Source of the DNA: Chamaea fasciata
Taxonomy: Eukaryota; Chordata; Aves; Passeriformes; Sylviidae
Direction of reading: 5' to 3'
Assembly (NCBI GenBank): GCA_029207755.1
Contig: JARCOQ010000085.1
Span: 186,001 to 250,000 of the forward strand
Length of the DNA: 64,000 nucleotides
Shown: positions 38,801-50,600 of the stretch, piece after piece
Numbering within the stretch: the stretch's first letter is position 1
Layout of the letters: each line of letters starts with the position of its first letter
Program-made: the position numbers and the translations under genes
The notes under the pieces: model-generated
Told to the model about the DNA's origin: nothing
Database searches by the model: none
What the model saw: the letters and a program-made list of their open reading frames with translations, nothing else

Positions 38801-41564
38801 AGGGCACACCCAGGGACACCTAGGGGACAGCCAGGGCACCCCAATGCAACCCCAGGGACACCTAAGGGACAGCCAGGGAACCCCAGTGACAACCTGGGCA
38901 CCCCCAGGGACACCTAGACGACCTCCAGGACACCCCCAGGGACAGCCAGGACACCCCCAGGGACACCTCGGGGACAGCCAGGGCACCCCCAGGGATACCT
39001 AGGGGACAGACAGGGTAACCCAGGGACACCTAGGGGACAGCCAGGGCACCCCAGGGACACCCAGGGCACCTTCAGGGACACCTAGGGGACCTCCAGGGCA
39101 CCCCCAGGGACACCAAAGGCACAGCCAGGACACACAAGGGAGAGCCAGGACACCCCCAGGGACACCTAGGCACAGCCAGGGCAGCCCCAGGGACACCTAG
39201 GGGACAGCCAGGGCACTCCCAGAGACACCCTGGGCACCCCCAGGGGCACCCAGGGAACCCCAGGGACACCTAGGGGACAGCCAGGGCACCCAAGGGACAG
39301 CCAGGGCACCCCCAGAGATATCGAGAGCACAGCCAGGGCACCCCCAGGGACACCTAGGGGACAGCCAGGGCAGCCCCAGGGACACCTAGGGGACAGGCAG
39401 GGCACCCCCAGGGACACCTAGAGGAAAGCCTGGGCACCCCCCGGGACACCCAGGGCCCCCCCAGGGATACCTAGGGGACAGCCAGGACACCCCAGGGACA
39501 CCAACGGCACCCCCAGGGACACTTAGGGCACAGCCAGGGCACCCCAGGGACAGCCAGAGCACTCCACGGACACCAAGGAGACAGCCAGGGAACCACCAGG
39601 GACACCTAGGAGACAGCCAGGGCACTCCAGGGACAGCCAGGGCACCCCCAGAGAGACCTTGGAGACCGCCAGGGCACCCCCAGGGACAGCCAGGGCACCC
39701 CCAAGGAAACCTAGGGGACCTCCAGGGCACGCCCAGGGACACCCTGGGAACCCCCAGGGACACGTACGGGACAGCCAGGGCACCCCCAGGGACAAGCTGG
39801 GCACCTTCAAAGACACCTAGGGGACAGCCAGGGCACCCCAGGGACAGCCAGGGCACACCAAGGGACACCTAGGAGACAGCCAGGGATCCCTAGGGACAGC
39901 CAGGGCACCTCAAGAGACACCGAGGGCACATCCAGGGCACCCTTGGGACAGCCAGGGCACCCCCAGGGATAACCAGGGGACAGGCAGGGCACCCCCAGGG
40001 ACAGGCAGGGCACCACCAGGGCACCCCAGGGACAGCCCGGGCACCCCAGGGACACCTAGGGCACAGCCAGGGAACGCTAGGGACAGCCAGGGCACCCCCA
40101 GGGACACCTCGGAGACAGGCAGGGCACCCCCAGGGACACCTAGGGGACAGCCAGGGCACCCCCAGGGACACCAAGGGGACAGCCAGGGCACTCCAGGGAC
40201 AGCCAGGGCACCCCCAGAGCGCCCCAGGGACACCCAGGGCACCCACAGGGACACCAAGGGGACAGCCAGGGTACCCCATGGGACACCAAGGGGACAGCCA
40301 GGGCACCCCCAAGGACACCTAGGGGACAGACAGGGCACCCCCAGAGACATCTAGGGGACAGCCAGGGCACCCTTGGGACAGCCAGGGCACCCCCAGAGAC
40401 AGAAGGACACCCCCAGGGACACCTAGGGGACAGCCTGGGCACCCCAGGGACAGCCAGGGCACCCCCAGGGACACCTAGGGGACAGCCAGGGAACCCCAGT
40501 GACACCTAGGGGACCCCCAGCGACACCTAGGGGACAGTCAGGGCACTCCCAGGGACACCCTGGGCACCCCCAGGGACATCTAGAGGACCGCCAGGGAAGC
40601 CCCAGCGACAGCCAGGGCACCCCCAGGGACACCTAGGGGACAGCCAGGGCACCGCAAGGAGAGCCAGGGCACCCCCAGGGACACCTAAGGGACAGACACA
40701 GGACCCCAGGGACACCAAGGGGACAGCCAGGGCACCCCCAGGGACACCTAGGGCACAGAGAGGGCACCCCCAGGAACACCTAGGGGACAGCCAGGGCACT
40801 CCAGGTTCAGTCAGGGCACCCCCAGGGACACGAAGGAGACAGCCAGGGCACCCCAGGGACAGCCAGGGAACCCCCAGGGACAGCCAGGGCACTCCCAGGG
40901 CGCCGCATGGACACCCAGGGCACCCACAGGGACACCAAGGGGACAGCCAGGGTACCCCCTGGGACACCAAGGGGATAGACAGGGCACCCCCAGAGCCATC
41001 TAGGTGACCTCCGGGGCACGCCCGGGGACACCTACAAGACAGCCAGGGCACGCCCAGGGACACCTAGGGGACAGCCAGGGCACCCCAGAGACAGCCAGGG
41101 CACCCCCAGGGCACTCCAGGGACGGCCAGGGCACCTTCAGGGACACCTAGGGGACAGCCAGGGCACCCCAGGGACAAAAAGGGCACCTCCAGGGACATCT
41201 AGGGAACAGGCAGGGCACCCCCAGGGACACCAAGAGGACAACCAGGGAACCCCCAGGGACACCTAGGGGTCAGGCAGGGCACCCCAGGGGCACCCAAGGC
41301 ACCCCCAGGGACACCTAGGGGACAGCCAGGGCACCCCAGTGATACCAGGGGACCCCAAGCGACACCTAGAGGACAGTCAGGGCACTCCCAGGGACACCAA
41401 GGGGACAGCCAGGGCACCCCAGGGACAGCCAGGGCACCCCCAGGGACACCTAGGGTACAGCCAGGGCACCCCCAGGGACACCAAGGGGACAGCCAGGGCA
41501 CCCCGTGGGACACGTATGTGACAGCCAGGGCACCCCAGGGACACCTAGGGAGAGCCAGGAACCC
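35857..41564. repeat. Satellite array between islands 1 and 2
   Basis: Satellite resumes directly after island 1. The first 200 bp or so match the sequence following islands 2 and 3 (same GGAACACCTAGG and CAGCCACAGGG variants), so the duplicated segment includes flanking satellite. After that the order diverges. From about 38.34 kb rightward the array matches 43.92 kb rightward at a 5,578-bp offset (see the duplication units). Blocks around 37.0–37.5 kb are relatives of 42.6–43.1 kb. No gene or unique DNA is seen. Confidence 0.9.
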
Positions 41565-41788
41565 CCTGGGACAGCCAGCTCACCCCCTCGGCCCCCTCCA
41601 CCTCCAGGAGCTATCAAAAGCCTCCTCAGGTTCTTTGATGCCTCAAATGGGCCGCCCAAACCTCCCGAATACCCTTCAAAGCACCCATAGCTGCCCACCG
41701 GACTCCCCCCAGACCCACCACAACCCAAAAACCCCCTCCAAGACAACTCAGGACACCCAGGATCCCCCCAAATCCGTGCCCCCCTCAC

Positions 41789-41858
41789 CCTGAGGTCCCG
41801 TTTGAGCCGCTCCACGTTGCGGACTGGCACCAGCTCATCAAGCCCCAAGCACCAACAC
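41789..41858 (-). CDS. Candidate 70-bp exon, copy 2 (Arg variant), unidentified protein
   Basis: Same structure as the segment at 35,534–35,603: AG acceptor, 70 open bases, GTGAGG donor, encoding DELVPVRNVERLKRDLR in its C-terminal part. The single difference from copy 1 (CGC for TGC) restores a CpG and an arginine. The upstream ATG in Kozak context is at 41,971, and the open frame from it runs 173 codons to 41,450 in satellite. The 70-bp length is not a multiple of three, so splicing in two copies would shift frame whereas three copies (210 bp) would not. Whether any copy is transcribed cannot be told from sequence. Confidence 0.3.
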
Positions 41859-41865
41859 CTGCGGG

Positions 41866-41955
41866 ACTGGGATGGACTGAGAGCACTGGGAGGGTGACCA
41901 GAGAAACCTGGGATGGACGAAGAGTAGACTGGGATGAACTGGGATGAACTGGCAG
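41866..41955 (+). repeat. Degenerate ACTGGGATG-type avian intronic simple repeat, copy 2
   Basis: Same 90-bp degenerate ACTGGGATG(A)ACTGGGATG stretch as in island 1, with no differences noticed. It sits 7 bp from the exon-like segment. Confidence 0.6.
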
Positions 41956-42111
41956 GCGTGTGGGGGTCCATGGTGGCCACTTGGTGCCTTACTGGTCTAT
42001 AGTGGGATGGGTCGGATGGCCCCAGGGGAGGGGGTGAGGCCACACTGGTCCAGACTGGGAGGGGTGTCACCATGGCGCCGGAGGCGGAGTCGAGGATACG
42101 AGCGAGGCAGT

Positions 42112-45100
42112 GACACCTAGGGGACAGCCAGGGCACCCCCAGGGACACCTAGGGGACAGCCAGGGTACCCCAGGGACACCTAGGAGACAGCCAGGAAACC
42201 CCTTGGAACACCTAGGGGATAGGCAGAGCACTCCCAAGGACACCTAAGGAACAGCCAGGGTACCCCAGGGACAACCAGGGCACCCCCAGGGACACCCAGG
42301 GCAGCCACAGGGACACCAAGGGGACCTCCAGGGCACCCCCAAGGACGCCCAGGGGACAGGCAGGGCACGCCCAGGGACACCTAGGGGACAGCCAGGGCAT
42401 CCCCAGGGACACCTAGGGGACAGCCAGGGCACCCTCAGGGACACCTAGGGGACCTCGAGGGCACCCCCAGGGACACTGAGGGCACAGCCTGGGCAGCCCA
42501 GGGCAACCCCAGGGACACCTAGGGGGCAGCCAGGGAACCCCAGTGACACCCTGGGCACCCCCAGGGACACCTAAAGGACCTCCAGGGCACCCCCAGGGAC
42601 AGCCAGAACACCCCCAGGGAAACCTAGGGGACAGCTAGGGCACCCCAGGAACAGCCAGAGCACCCCCAGGGACACCTAGGGGACAGCCAGGGCACCTCCA
42701 GGGACACGTACGGCACAGCCAGGGCACCATCAGGGACACCCTGGGCACCCCCAGGGACACTAAGGGGACAGCCAGGGCACCCCCAGGGACACCTAGGGGA
42801 CAGCCAGGGCACCCCAGGGACACCCAGGGCACAACCAGGGACACCTATGGGACAGCCAGGGAACCCTAGGGACAGACAGGGCATCCCCAGGGACACCTGG
42901 GGGACAGCCAGGGCACCCCCAGGGACAGCCAGGGCACCCCCAGGGCACCCAGGGACAGCCAGGGCACCCACAGGGACACCAAGAGGACAGCCAAGGCACC
43001 CCCAGGGACAGCAAGGGCGCCCCCAGAGCGCCCCAGGGACACCCAGGGCACCCACAGGGACACCAAGGGGACAGCCAGGGCACCCCCAGGGACACCTAGG
43101 GGACAGACAGGGCACCCCCAGGGACATTTAGGGGACCTCCAGGGCACGCCCAGGGACACCTAAAAGAGAGCCAGGCCTCGCCCAGGGACACCTAGGGGAC
43201 AGCAAGGGCACGCCCAGGGACACCTAGGGCACAGCCAGGGCACCCTAGGGACAGCCAGGGCACCCCCAGGGACACCAGGGCACCCCCAGGGACACCTAGG
43301 GGACAGCCAGGGCACCCCAGGTTGACACAGGACACCCCCAGGGATAGCTAGGGGACAGCCAGGGCACCCTAGGGACACCCATGGCACCCCCAGGGACAGC
43401 TAGGGGACACCCAGGGCACCACCAGGGACACCTAGGGGACAGCCAGGGAACCCTAGGGACAGCCAGGGCGCCCCCAGGGACACCTAGGGGACAGCACGGG
43501 CACCCCCAGGGACACCTAGGGGACAGCAAGGGCACCCCAGGGACACCTAGGGGACAGCAAGGGCCCCCCCAGGGACACCTAGGGGACAGCCATGGCACCC
43601 CAGGGACTTCCAGGGCACCCCCAGGGACACCTAGGGGACAGGCAGGGCACTCCCAGGGACACCCTGGACACTCGCAAAAAAACCAAGGGCACCCCCAGAG
43701 ACACCTAGGGGACAGGCAGTGCACCCCCAGGGACACCTAGGGGACAGCCAGGGAACCCCCAGGGACAGCCAGGGCACCCCCAGGGCACCCCAGGGACAGC
43801 CAGGGCACCCACAGGACACCAAGGGGACAGCCAGGGTACCCCCAGGGAAACCTAGGGGACCTCCAAGGCACGCCCAGAGATACCTAAGGGACAGCCAGGG
43901 CACGTCCAGGGACACCTAGGGGACAGCCAGGGCACCCCCAGGGACACCCTGGGCACCCCCAGAAACACCTAGGGGACAGCCAGGGCACTCCAAGGGAGAC
44001 CCTGGGCACTCCTGGGGACACCCAGGGCACCCCCAGGGACACCTAGGGGACAGTCACGACACCCCAGAGACACCCAGGGCACCCCCAGGGACACCTAGGG
44101 GACAGCCATGGCACCCTAGGGACAGCCAGGGCAGCCCCAGAGACACCGAGGGCACAACCAGGGCACCCTAGGGACAGCCAAGGCACCCCCAGGGACACCT
44201 AGGGGACAGGCAGGGCACCCCCAGGGACACCTAGGGGACAGCCATGGCTCCCCAGGGACACCCAGGGCACCTTCAGGGACACCTAGGGGACCTCCAGGGC
44301 ACCCCCAGGGACACCAAAGGCACAGCCAGGGCACCCAAAGGACAGCCAGGGCATCCCCAGGGACACCTAGGCACAGCCAGGGCACACCCAGGGACACCTA
44401 GGGGACAGCCAGGGCACCCCAATGCAACCCCAGGGACACCTAGGGGACAGCCAGGGAACCCCAGTGACAACCTGGGCACCCCCAGGGACACCTAGAGGAC
44501 CTCCAGGACACCCCCAGGGACAGCCAGGACACCCCTAGGGACACCTCGGGGACAGCCAGGGCACCCCCAGGGATACCTAGGGGACAGACAGGGTAACCCA
44601 GGGACACCTAGGGGACAGCCAGGGCACCCCAGGGACACCCAGGGCACCTTCAGGGACACCTAGGGGACCTCCAGGGCACCCCCAGGGACACCAAAGGCAC
44701 AGCCAGGGCACACAAGGGAGAGCCAGGGCACCCCCAGGGACACCTAGGCACAGCCAGGGCAGCCCCAGGGACACCTAGGGGACAGCCAGGGCACTCCCAG
44801 AGACACCCTGGGCACCCCCAGGGGCACCCAGGGAACCCCAGGGACACCTAGGGGACAGCCAGGGCATTCTAGGGACAGCCAGGGCACCCCCAGAGATATC
44901 GAGAGCACAGCCAGGGCACCCCCAGGGACACCTAGGGGACAGCCAGGGCAGCCCCAGGGACACCTAGGGGACAGGCAGGGCACCCCCAGGGACACCTAGA
45001 GGAAAGCCTGGGCACCCCCCGGGACACCCAGGGCCCCCCCAGGGATACCTAGGGGACAGCCAGGACACCCCAGGGACACCAACGGCACCCCCAGGGACAC

Positions 45101-47147
45101 TTAGGGCACAGCCAGGGCACCCCAGGGACAGCCAGAGCACTCCACGGACACCAAGGAGACAGCCAGGGAACCACCAGGGACACCTAGGAGACAGCCAGGG
45201 CACTCCAGGGACAGCCAGGGCACCCCCAGAGAGACCTTGGAGACCGCCAGGGCACCCCCAGGGACAGCCAGGGCACCCCCAAGGAAACCTAGGGGACCTC
45301 CAGGGCACGCCCAGGGACACCCTGGGAACCCCCAGGGACACGTACGGGACAGCCAGGGCACCCCCAGGGACAAGCTGGGCACCTTCAAAGACACCTAGGG
45401 GACAGCCAGGGCACCCCAGGGACAGCCAGGGCACACCAAGGGACACCTAGGAGACAGCCAGGGATCCCTAGGGACAGCCAGGGCACCTCAAGAGACACCG
45501 AGGGCACATCCAGGGCACCCTTGGGACAGCCAGGGCACCCCCAGGGATAACCAGGGGACAGGCAGGGCACCCCCCAGGGACAGGCAGGGCACCACCAGGG
45601 CACCCCAGGGACAGCCCGGGCACCCCAGGGACACCTAGGGCACAGCCAGGGAACGCTAGGGACAGCCAGGGCACCCCCAGGGACACCTCGGAGACAGGCA
45701 GGGCACCCCCCAGGGACACCTAGGGGACAGCCAGGGCACCCCCCAGGGACACCAAGGGGACAGCCAGGGCACTCCAGGGACAGCCAGGGCACCCCCAGAG
45801 CGCCCCAGGGACACCCAGGGCACCCACAGGGACACCAAGGGGACAGCCAGGGTACCCCATGGGACACCAAGGGGACAGCCAGGGCACCCCCAAGGACACC
45901 TAGGGGACAGACAGGGCACCCCCAGAGACATCTAGGGGACAGCCAGGGCACCCTTGGGACAGCCAGGGCACCCCCAGAGACAGAAGGACACCCCCCAGGG
46001 ACACCTAGGGGACAGCCTGGGCACCCCAGGGACAGCCAGGGCACCCCCAGGGACACCTAGGGGACAGCCAGGGAACCCCAGTGACACCTAGGGGACCCCC
46101 AGCGACACCTAGGGGACAGTCAGGGCACTCCCAGGGACACCCTGGGCACCCCCAGGGACATCTAGAGGACCGCCAGGGAAGCCCCAGCGACAGCCAGGGC
46201 ACCCCCAGGGACACCTAGGGGACAGCCAGGGCACCGCAAGGAGAGCCAGGGCACCCCCAGGGACACCTAAGGGACAGACACAGGACCCCAGGGACACCAA
46301 GGGGACAGCCAGGGCACCCCCAGGGACACCTAGGGCACAGGGAGGGCACCCCCAGGAACACCTAGGGGACAGCCAGGGCACTCCAGGTTCAGTCAGGGCA
46401 CCCCCAGGGACACGAAGGAGACAGCCAGGGCACCCCAGGGACAGCCAGGGAACCCCCAGGGACAGCCAGGGCACTCCCAGGGCGCCGCATGGACACCCAG
46501 GGCACCCACAGGGACACCAAGGGGACAGCCAGGGTACCCCCTGGGACACCAAGGGGATAGACAGGGCACCCCCAGAGCCATCTAGGTGACCTCCGGGGCA
46601 CGCCCGGGGACACCTACAAGACAGCCAGGGCACGCCCAGGGACACCTAGGGGACAGCCAGGGCACCCCAGAGACAGCCAGGGCACCCCCAGGGCACTCCA
46701 GGGACGGCCAGGGCACCTTCAGGGACACCTAGGGGACAGCCAGGGCACCCCAGGGACAAAAAGGGCACCTCCAGGGACATCTAGGGAACAGGCAGGGCAC
46801 CCCCCAGGGACACCAAGAGGACAACCAGGGAACCCCCAGGGACACCTAGGGGTCAGGCAGGGCACCCCAGGGGCACCCAAGGCACCCCCAGGGACACCTA
46901 GGGGACAGCCAGGGCACCCCAGTGATACCAGGGGACCCCAAGCGACACCTAGAGGACAGTCAGGGCACTCCCAGGGACACCAAGGGGACAGCCAGGGCAC
47001 CCCAGGGACAGCCAGGGCACCCCCAGGGACACCTAGGGTACAGCCAGGGCACCCCCAGGGACACCAAGGGGACAGCCAGGGCACCCCGTGGGACACGTAT
47101 GTGACAGCCAGGGCACCCCAGGGACACCTAGGGAGAGCCAGGAACCC
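42112..47147. repeat. Satellite array between islands 2 and 3
   Basis: Continuous 31–32 bp satellite that spans the junction (about 43.92 kb) of the two duplication units. From 43.92 kb it repeats the sequence from 38.34 kb at an offset that climbs from 5,578 to 5,583. The cause is five single-C insertions, each turning C5 into C6, near 45,560, 45,705, 45,740, 45,992 and 46,801. No gene or unique DNA is seen. Confidence 0.9.
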
Positions 47148-47371
47148 CCTGGGACAGCCAGCTCACCCCCTCGGCCCCCTCCACCTCCAGGAGCTATCAA
47201 AAGCCTCCTCAGGTTCTTTGATGCCTCAAATGGGCCGCCCAAACCTCCCGAATACCCTTCAAAGCACCCATAGCTGCCCACCGGACTCCCCCCAGACCCA
47301 CCACAACCCAAAAACCCCCTCCAAGACAACTCAGGACACCCAGGATCCCCCCAAATCCGTGCCCCCCTCAC

Positions 47372-47441
47372 CCTGAGGTCCCGTTTGAGCCGCTCCACGT
47401 TGCGGACTGGCACCAGCTCATCAAGCCCCAAGCACCAACAC
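47372..47441 (-). CDS. Candidate 70-bp exon, copy 3 (Arg variant), unidentified protein
   Basis: Identical to copy 2: acceptor AG, 70 open bases ending in codons for DELVPVRNVERLKRDLR, donor GTGAGG on the minus strand. The ATG in Kozak context lies at 47,554, and the frame stays open to 47,033 (173 codons). The satellite-encoded tail makes the long frame doubtful as a protein, while the short exon is the more credible unit. The family is not recognised. Confidence 0.3.
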
Positions 47442-47448
47442 CTGCGGG

Positions 47449-47538
47449 ACTGGGATGGACTGAGAGCACTGGGAGGGTGACCAGAGAAACCTGGGATGGA
47501 CGAAGAGTAGACTGGGATGAACTGGGATGAACTGGCAG
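47449..47538 (+). repeat. Degenerate ACTGGGATG-type avian intronic simple repeat, copy 3
   Basis: Same 90-bp element as in islands 1 and 2, next to the exon-like segment. Confidence 0.6.
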
Positions 47539-47694
47539 GCGTGTGGGGGTCCATGGTGGCCACTTGGTGCCTTACTGGTCTATAGTGGGATGGGTCGGAT
47601 GGCCCCAGGGGAGGGGGTGAGGCCACACTGGTCCAGACTGGGAGGGGTGTCACCATGGCGCCGGAGGCGGAGTCGAGGATACGAGCGAGGCAGT

Positions 47695-50600
47695 GACACC
47701 TAGGGGACAGCCAGGGCACCCCCAGGGACACCTAGGGGACAGCCAGGGTACCCCAGGGACACCTAGGAGACAGCCAGGAAACCCCTTGGAACACCTAGGG
47801 GATAGGCAGAGCACTCCCAAGGACACCTAAGGAACAGCCAGGGTACCCCAGGGACAACCAGGGCACCCCCAGGGACACCCAGGGCAGCCACAGGGACACC
47901 AAGGGGACCTCCAGGGCACCCCCAAGGACGCCCAGGGGACAGGCAGGGCACGCCCAGGGACACCTAGGGGACAGCCAGGGCATCCCCAGGGACACCTAGG
48001 GGACAGCCAGGGCACCCTCAGGGACACCTAGGGGACCTCCAGGGCACCCCCAGGGACACTGAGGGCACAGCCTGGGCAGCCCAGGGCAACCCCAGGGACA
48101 CCTAGGGGGCAGCCAGGGAACCCCAGTGACACCCTGGGCACCCCCAGGGACACCTAAAGGACCTCCAGGGCACCCCCAGGGACAGCCAGAACACCCCCAG
48201 GGAAACCTAGGGGACAGCTAGGGCACCCCAGGAACAGCCAGAGCACCCCCAGGGACACCTAGGGGACAGCCAGGGCACCTCCAGGGACACGTACGGCACA
48301 GCCAGGGCACCATCAGGGACACCCTGGGCACCCCCAGGGACACTAAGGGGACAGCCAGGGCACCCCCAGGGACACCTAGGGGACAGCCAGGGCACCCCAG
48401 GGACACCCAGGGCACAACCAGGGACACCTATGGGACAGCCAGGGCACCCTAGGGACAGACAGGGCATCCCCAGGGACACCTGGGGGACAGCCAGGGCACC
48501 CCCAGGGACAGCCAGGGCACCCCCAGGGCACCCAGGGACAGCCAGGGCACCCACAGGGACACCAAGAGGACAGCCAAGGCACCCCCAGGGACAGCAAGGG
48601 CGCCCCCAGAGCGCCCCAGGGACACCCAGGGCACCCACAGGGACACCAAGGGGACAGCCAGGGCACCCCCAGGGACACCTAGGGGACAGACAGGGCACCC
48701 CCAGGGACATTTAGGGGACCTCCAGGGCACGCCCAGGGACACCTAAAAGAGAGCCAGGCCTCGCCCAGGGACACCTAGGGGACAGCAAGGGCACGCCCAG
48801 GGACACCTAGGGCACAGCCAGGGCACCCTAGGGACAGCCAGGGCACCCCCAGGGACACCAGGGCACCCCCAGGGACACCTAGGGGACAGCCAGGGCACCC
48901 CAGGTTGACACAGGACACCCCCAGGGATAGCTAGGGGACAGCCAGGGCACCCTAGGGACACCCATGGCACCCCCAGGGACAGCTAGGGGACACCCAGGGC
49001 ACCACCAGGGACACCTAGGGGACAGCCAGGGAACCCTAGGGACAGCCAGGGCGCCCCCAGGGACACCTAGGGGACAGCACGGGCACCCCCAGGGACACCT
49101 AGGGGACAGCAAGGGCACCCCAGGGACACCTAGGGGACAGCAAGGGCCCCCCCAGGGACACCTAGGGGACAGCCATGGCACCCCAGGGACTTCCAGGGCA
49201 CCCCCAGGGACACCTAGGGGACAGGCAGGGCATCCCCAGGGACACCCTGGGCACCCCCAGGAACACCTAGGGGACAGCAAGGGCACTCCCAGGGACACCC
49301 TGGACACTCGCAAAAAAACCAAGGGCACCCCCAGAGACACCTAGGGGACAGGCAGTGCACCCCCAGGGACACCTAGGGGACAGCCAGGGAACCCCCAGGG
49401 ACAGCCAGGGCACCCCCAGGGCACCCCAGGGACAGCCAGGGCACCCACAGGACACCAAGGGGACAGCCAGGGTACCCCCAGGGAAACCTAGGGGACAGCC
49501 AGGGCACCCCCAGGGACATCTAGGGGACAGACAGGGAACCCCCAGGGACACCTAGGGGACCTCCAAGGCACGCCCAGAGATACCTAAGGGACAGCCAGGG
49601 CACGTCCAGGGACACCTCGGGGATAGCCAGGGCACCCCCAGGGACAACTAGGGCACAGCCAGGGCACCCCCAGGGACAGCCAGGGAACCCCCAGTGACAC
49701 CAAGGGGACAGCCAGAGCACCCCAGGGACAGCCAGGGTATCCGAAGGGACACCTAGGGGACAGCAAGGTAACCCCAGTGACACCCTGGGGACCACCAGCG
49801 ACACCTAGGGGACAGTCAGGGCTCTCCGAGGGACACCCTGGGCACCACCAGGGACATCTAGAGGACCTCCAGGGCACCCCTAGGGATAGCCAGGGCACCC
49901 CCAGGGACACCTAAGGGACAGCCAGGGTACCCCAGGGACACCAAGGGGACAGCCAGAGCACCCCCAGGGACACCTAGGGGACAGCCAGGGCACCCCAGGG
50001 ACACCCAGGGCACCCCAAGGGACACCAAGGGGACAGCCAGGGCACCCTAGGGACACCAAGGGGACAGCCAGGGCACCCTAGGGACAGGCAGGGCTCCCCC
50101 AGGGTCACCTAGGGGACAGCCAGGGCACCCCCAGGAACACGGAGGGGATAGCCAAGGTACCCCCAGGGACACCTAGGGGACAGCAAGGGGCGCCCCACAG
50201 ACACCTAGGGGACAGCTATGGCACCCCAGGGACACCCAGGGCACTCCCAGGGACACCTAGGGGACAGCCAGGGCACCCCCACGGACACCCGGGGCACCCC
50301 AAGAACACCTATGGGACAGCCAGGGCACCCCAGGGACACCTAGGGGACAGCCAGGGCACCCCAGGGAAAGCCAGGGCACACCAAGAGACACCTAGGGGAC
50401 AGCAAGGGCACTCCCAGGGACACCCTGGACACTCCCAGGGACACCCAGGGCACCCCCAGGGACACCTAGGGGACAGCACGGGCACCCCCAGGGACACCTA
50501 GGGGACAGCAAGGGCACCCCAGGGACACCTAGGGGACAGCAAGGGCCCCCCCAGGGACACCTAGGGGACAGCCATGGCACCCCAGTGACTTCCAGGGCAC

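Larger units (their letters stand above)
41565..42111 (-). other. Non-satellite island, copy 2 (547 bp)
   Basis: Same 547-bp island as at 35,310, offset 6,255 bp at both ends and at the internal exon, so there is no net length change. It differs from copy 1 at 18 positions by eye and appears identical to copy 3. The C-rich left part ends in CCACCTCCAG. The right part contains GTCACCATGGCGCC. Flanking satellite is shared with copy 3 over kilobases and with copy 1 over a few hundred bases. Confidence 0.8.
38340..43917. repeat. Exon-island-bearing tandem duplication, unit 1 (~5.58 kb)
   Basis: Sequence from about 38.34 kb recurs at about 43.92 kb. Unit 1 includes island 2 and satellite on both sides. 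Its right part lacks two segments present in unit 2: 53 bp near 43,650 (about five subunits) and 64 bp near 43,855 (two 32-bp monomers). The related block at 30.9–31.2 kb retains both, so these are deletions in unit 1. The junction with unit 2 lies inside normal monomers. Confidence 0.8.
47148..47694 (-). other. Non-satellite island, copy 3 (547 bp)
   Basis: Copy 3 of the exon/intron-like island, 5,583 bp after copy 2. I found no difference from copy 2 by eye over the full 547 bp, whereas copy 1 differs at 18 positions. Copies 2 and 3 therefore arose from a much more recent event than the split from copy 1, or have been homogenised since. Confidence 0.8.
43918..49617. repeat. Exon-island-bearing tandem duplication, unit 2 (~5.70 kb)
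   Basis: Head-to-tail partner of 38,340–43,917, carrying island 3. Its end is placed where CACGTCCAGGGACACCT matches the end of unit 1 (43,901 versus 49,601). The length difference from unit 1 is accounted for by five +1 C-run changes and by the 53- and 64-bp segments missing from unit 1. Beyond this point the sequence follows the relative at 31.2–31.6 kb. Confidence 0.8.
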
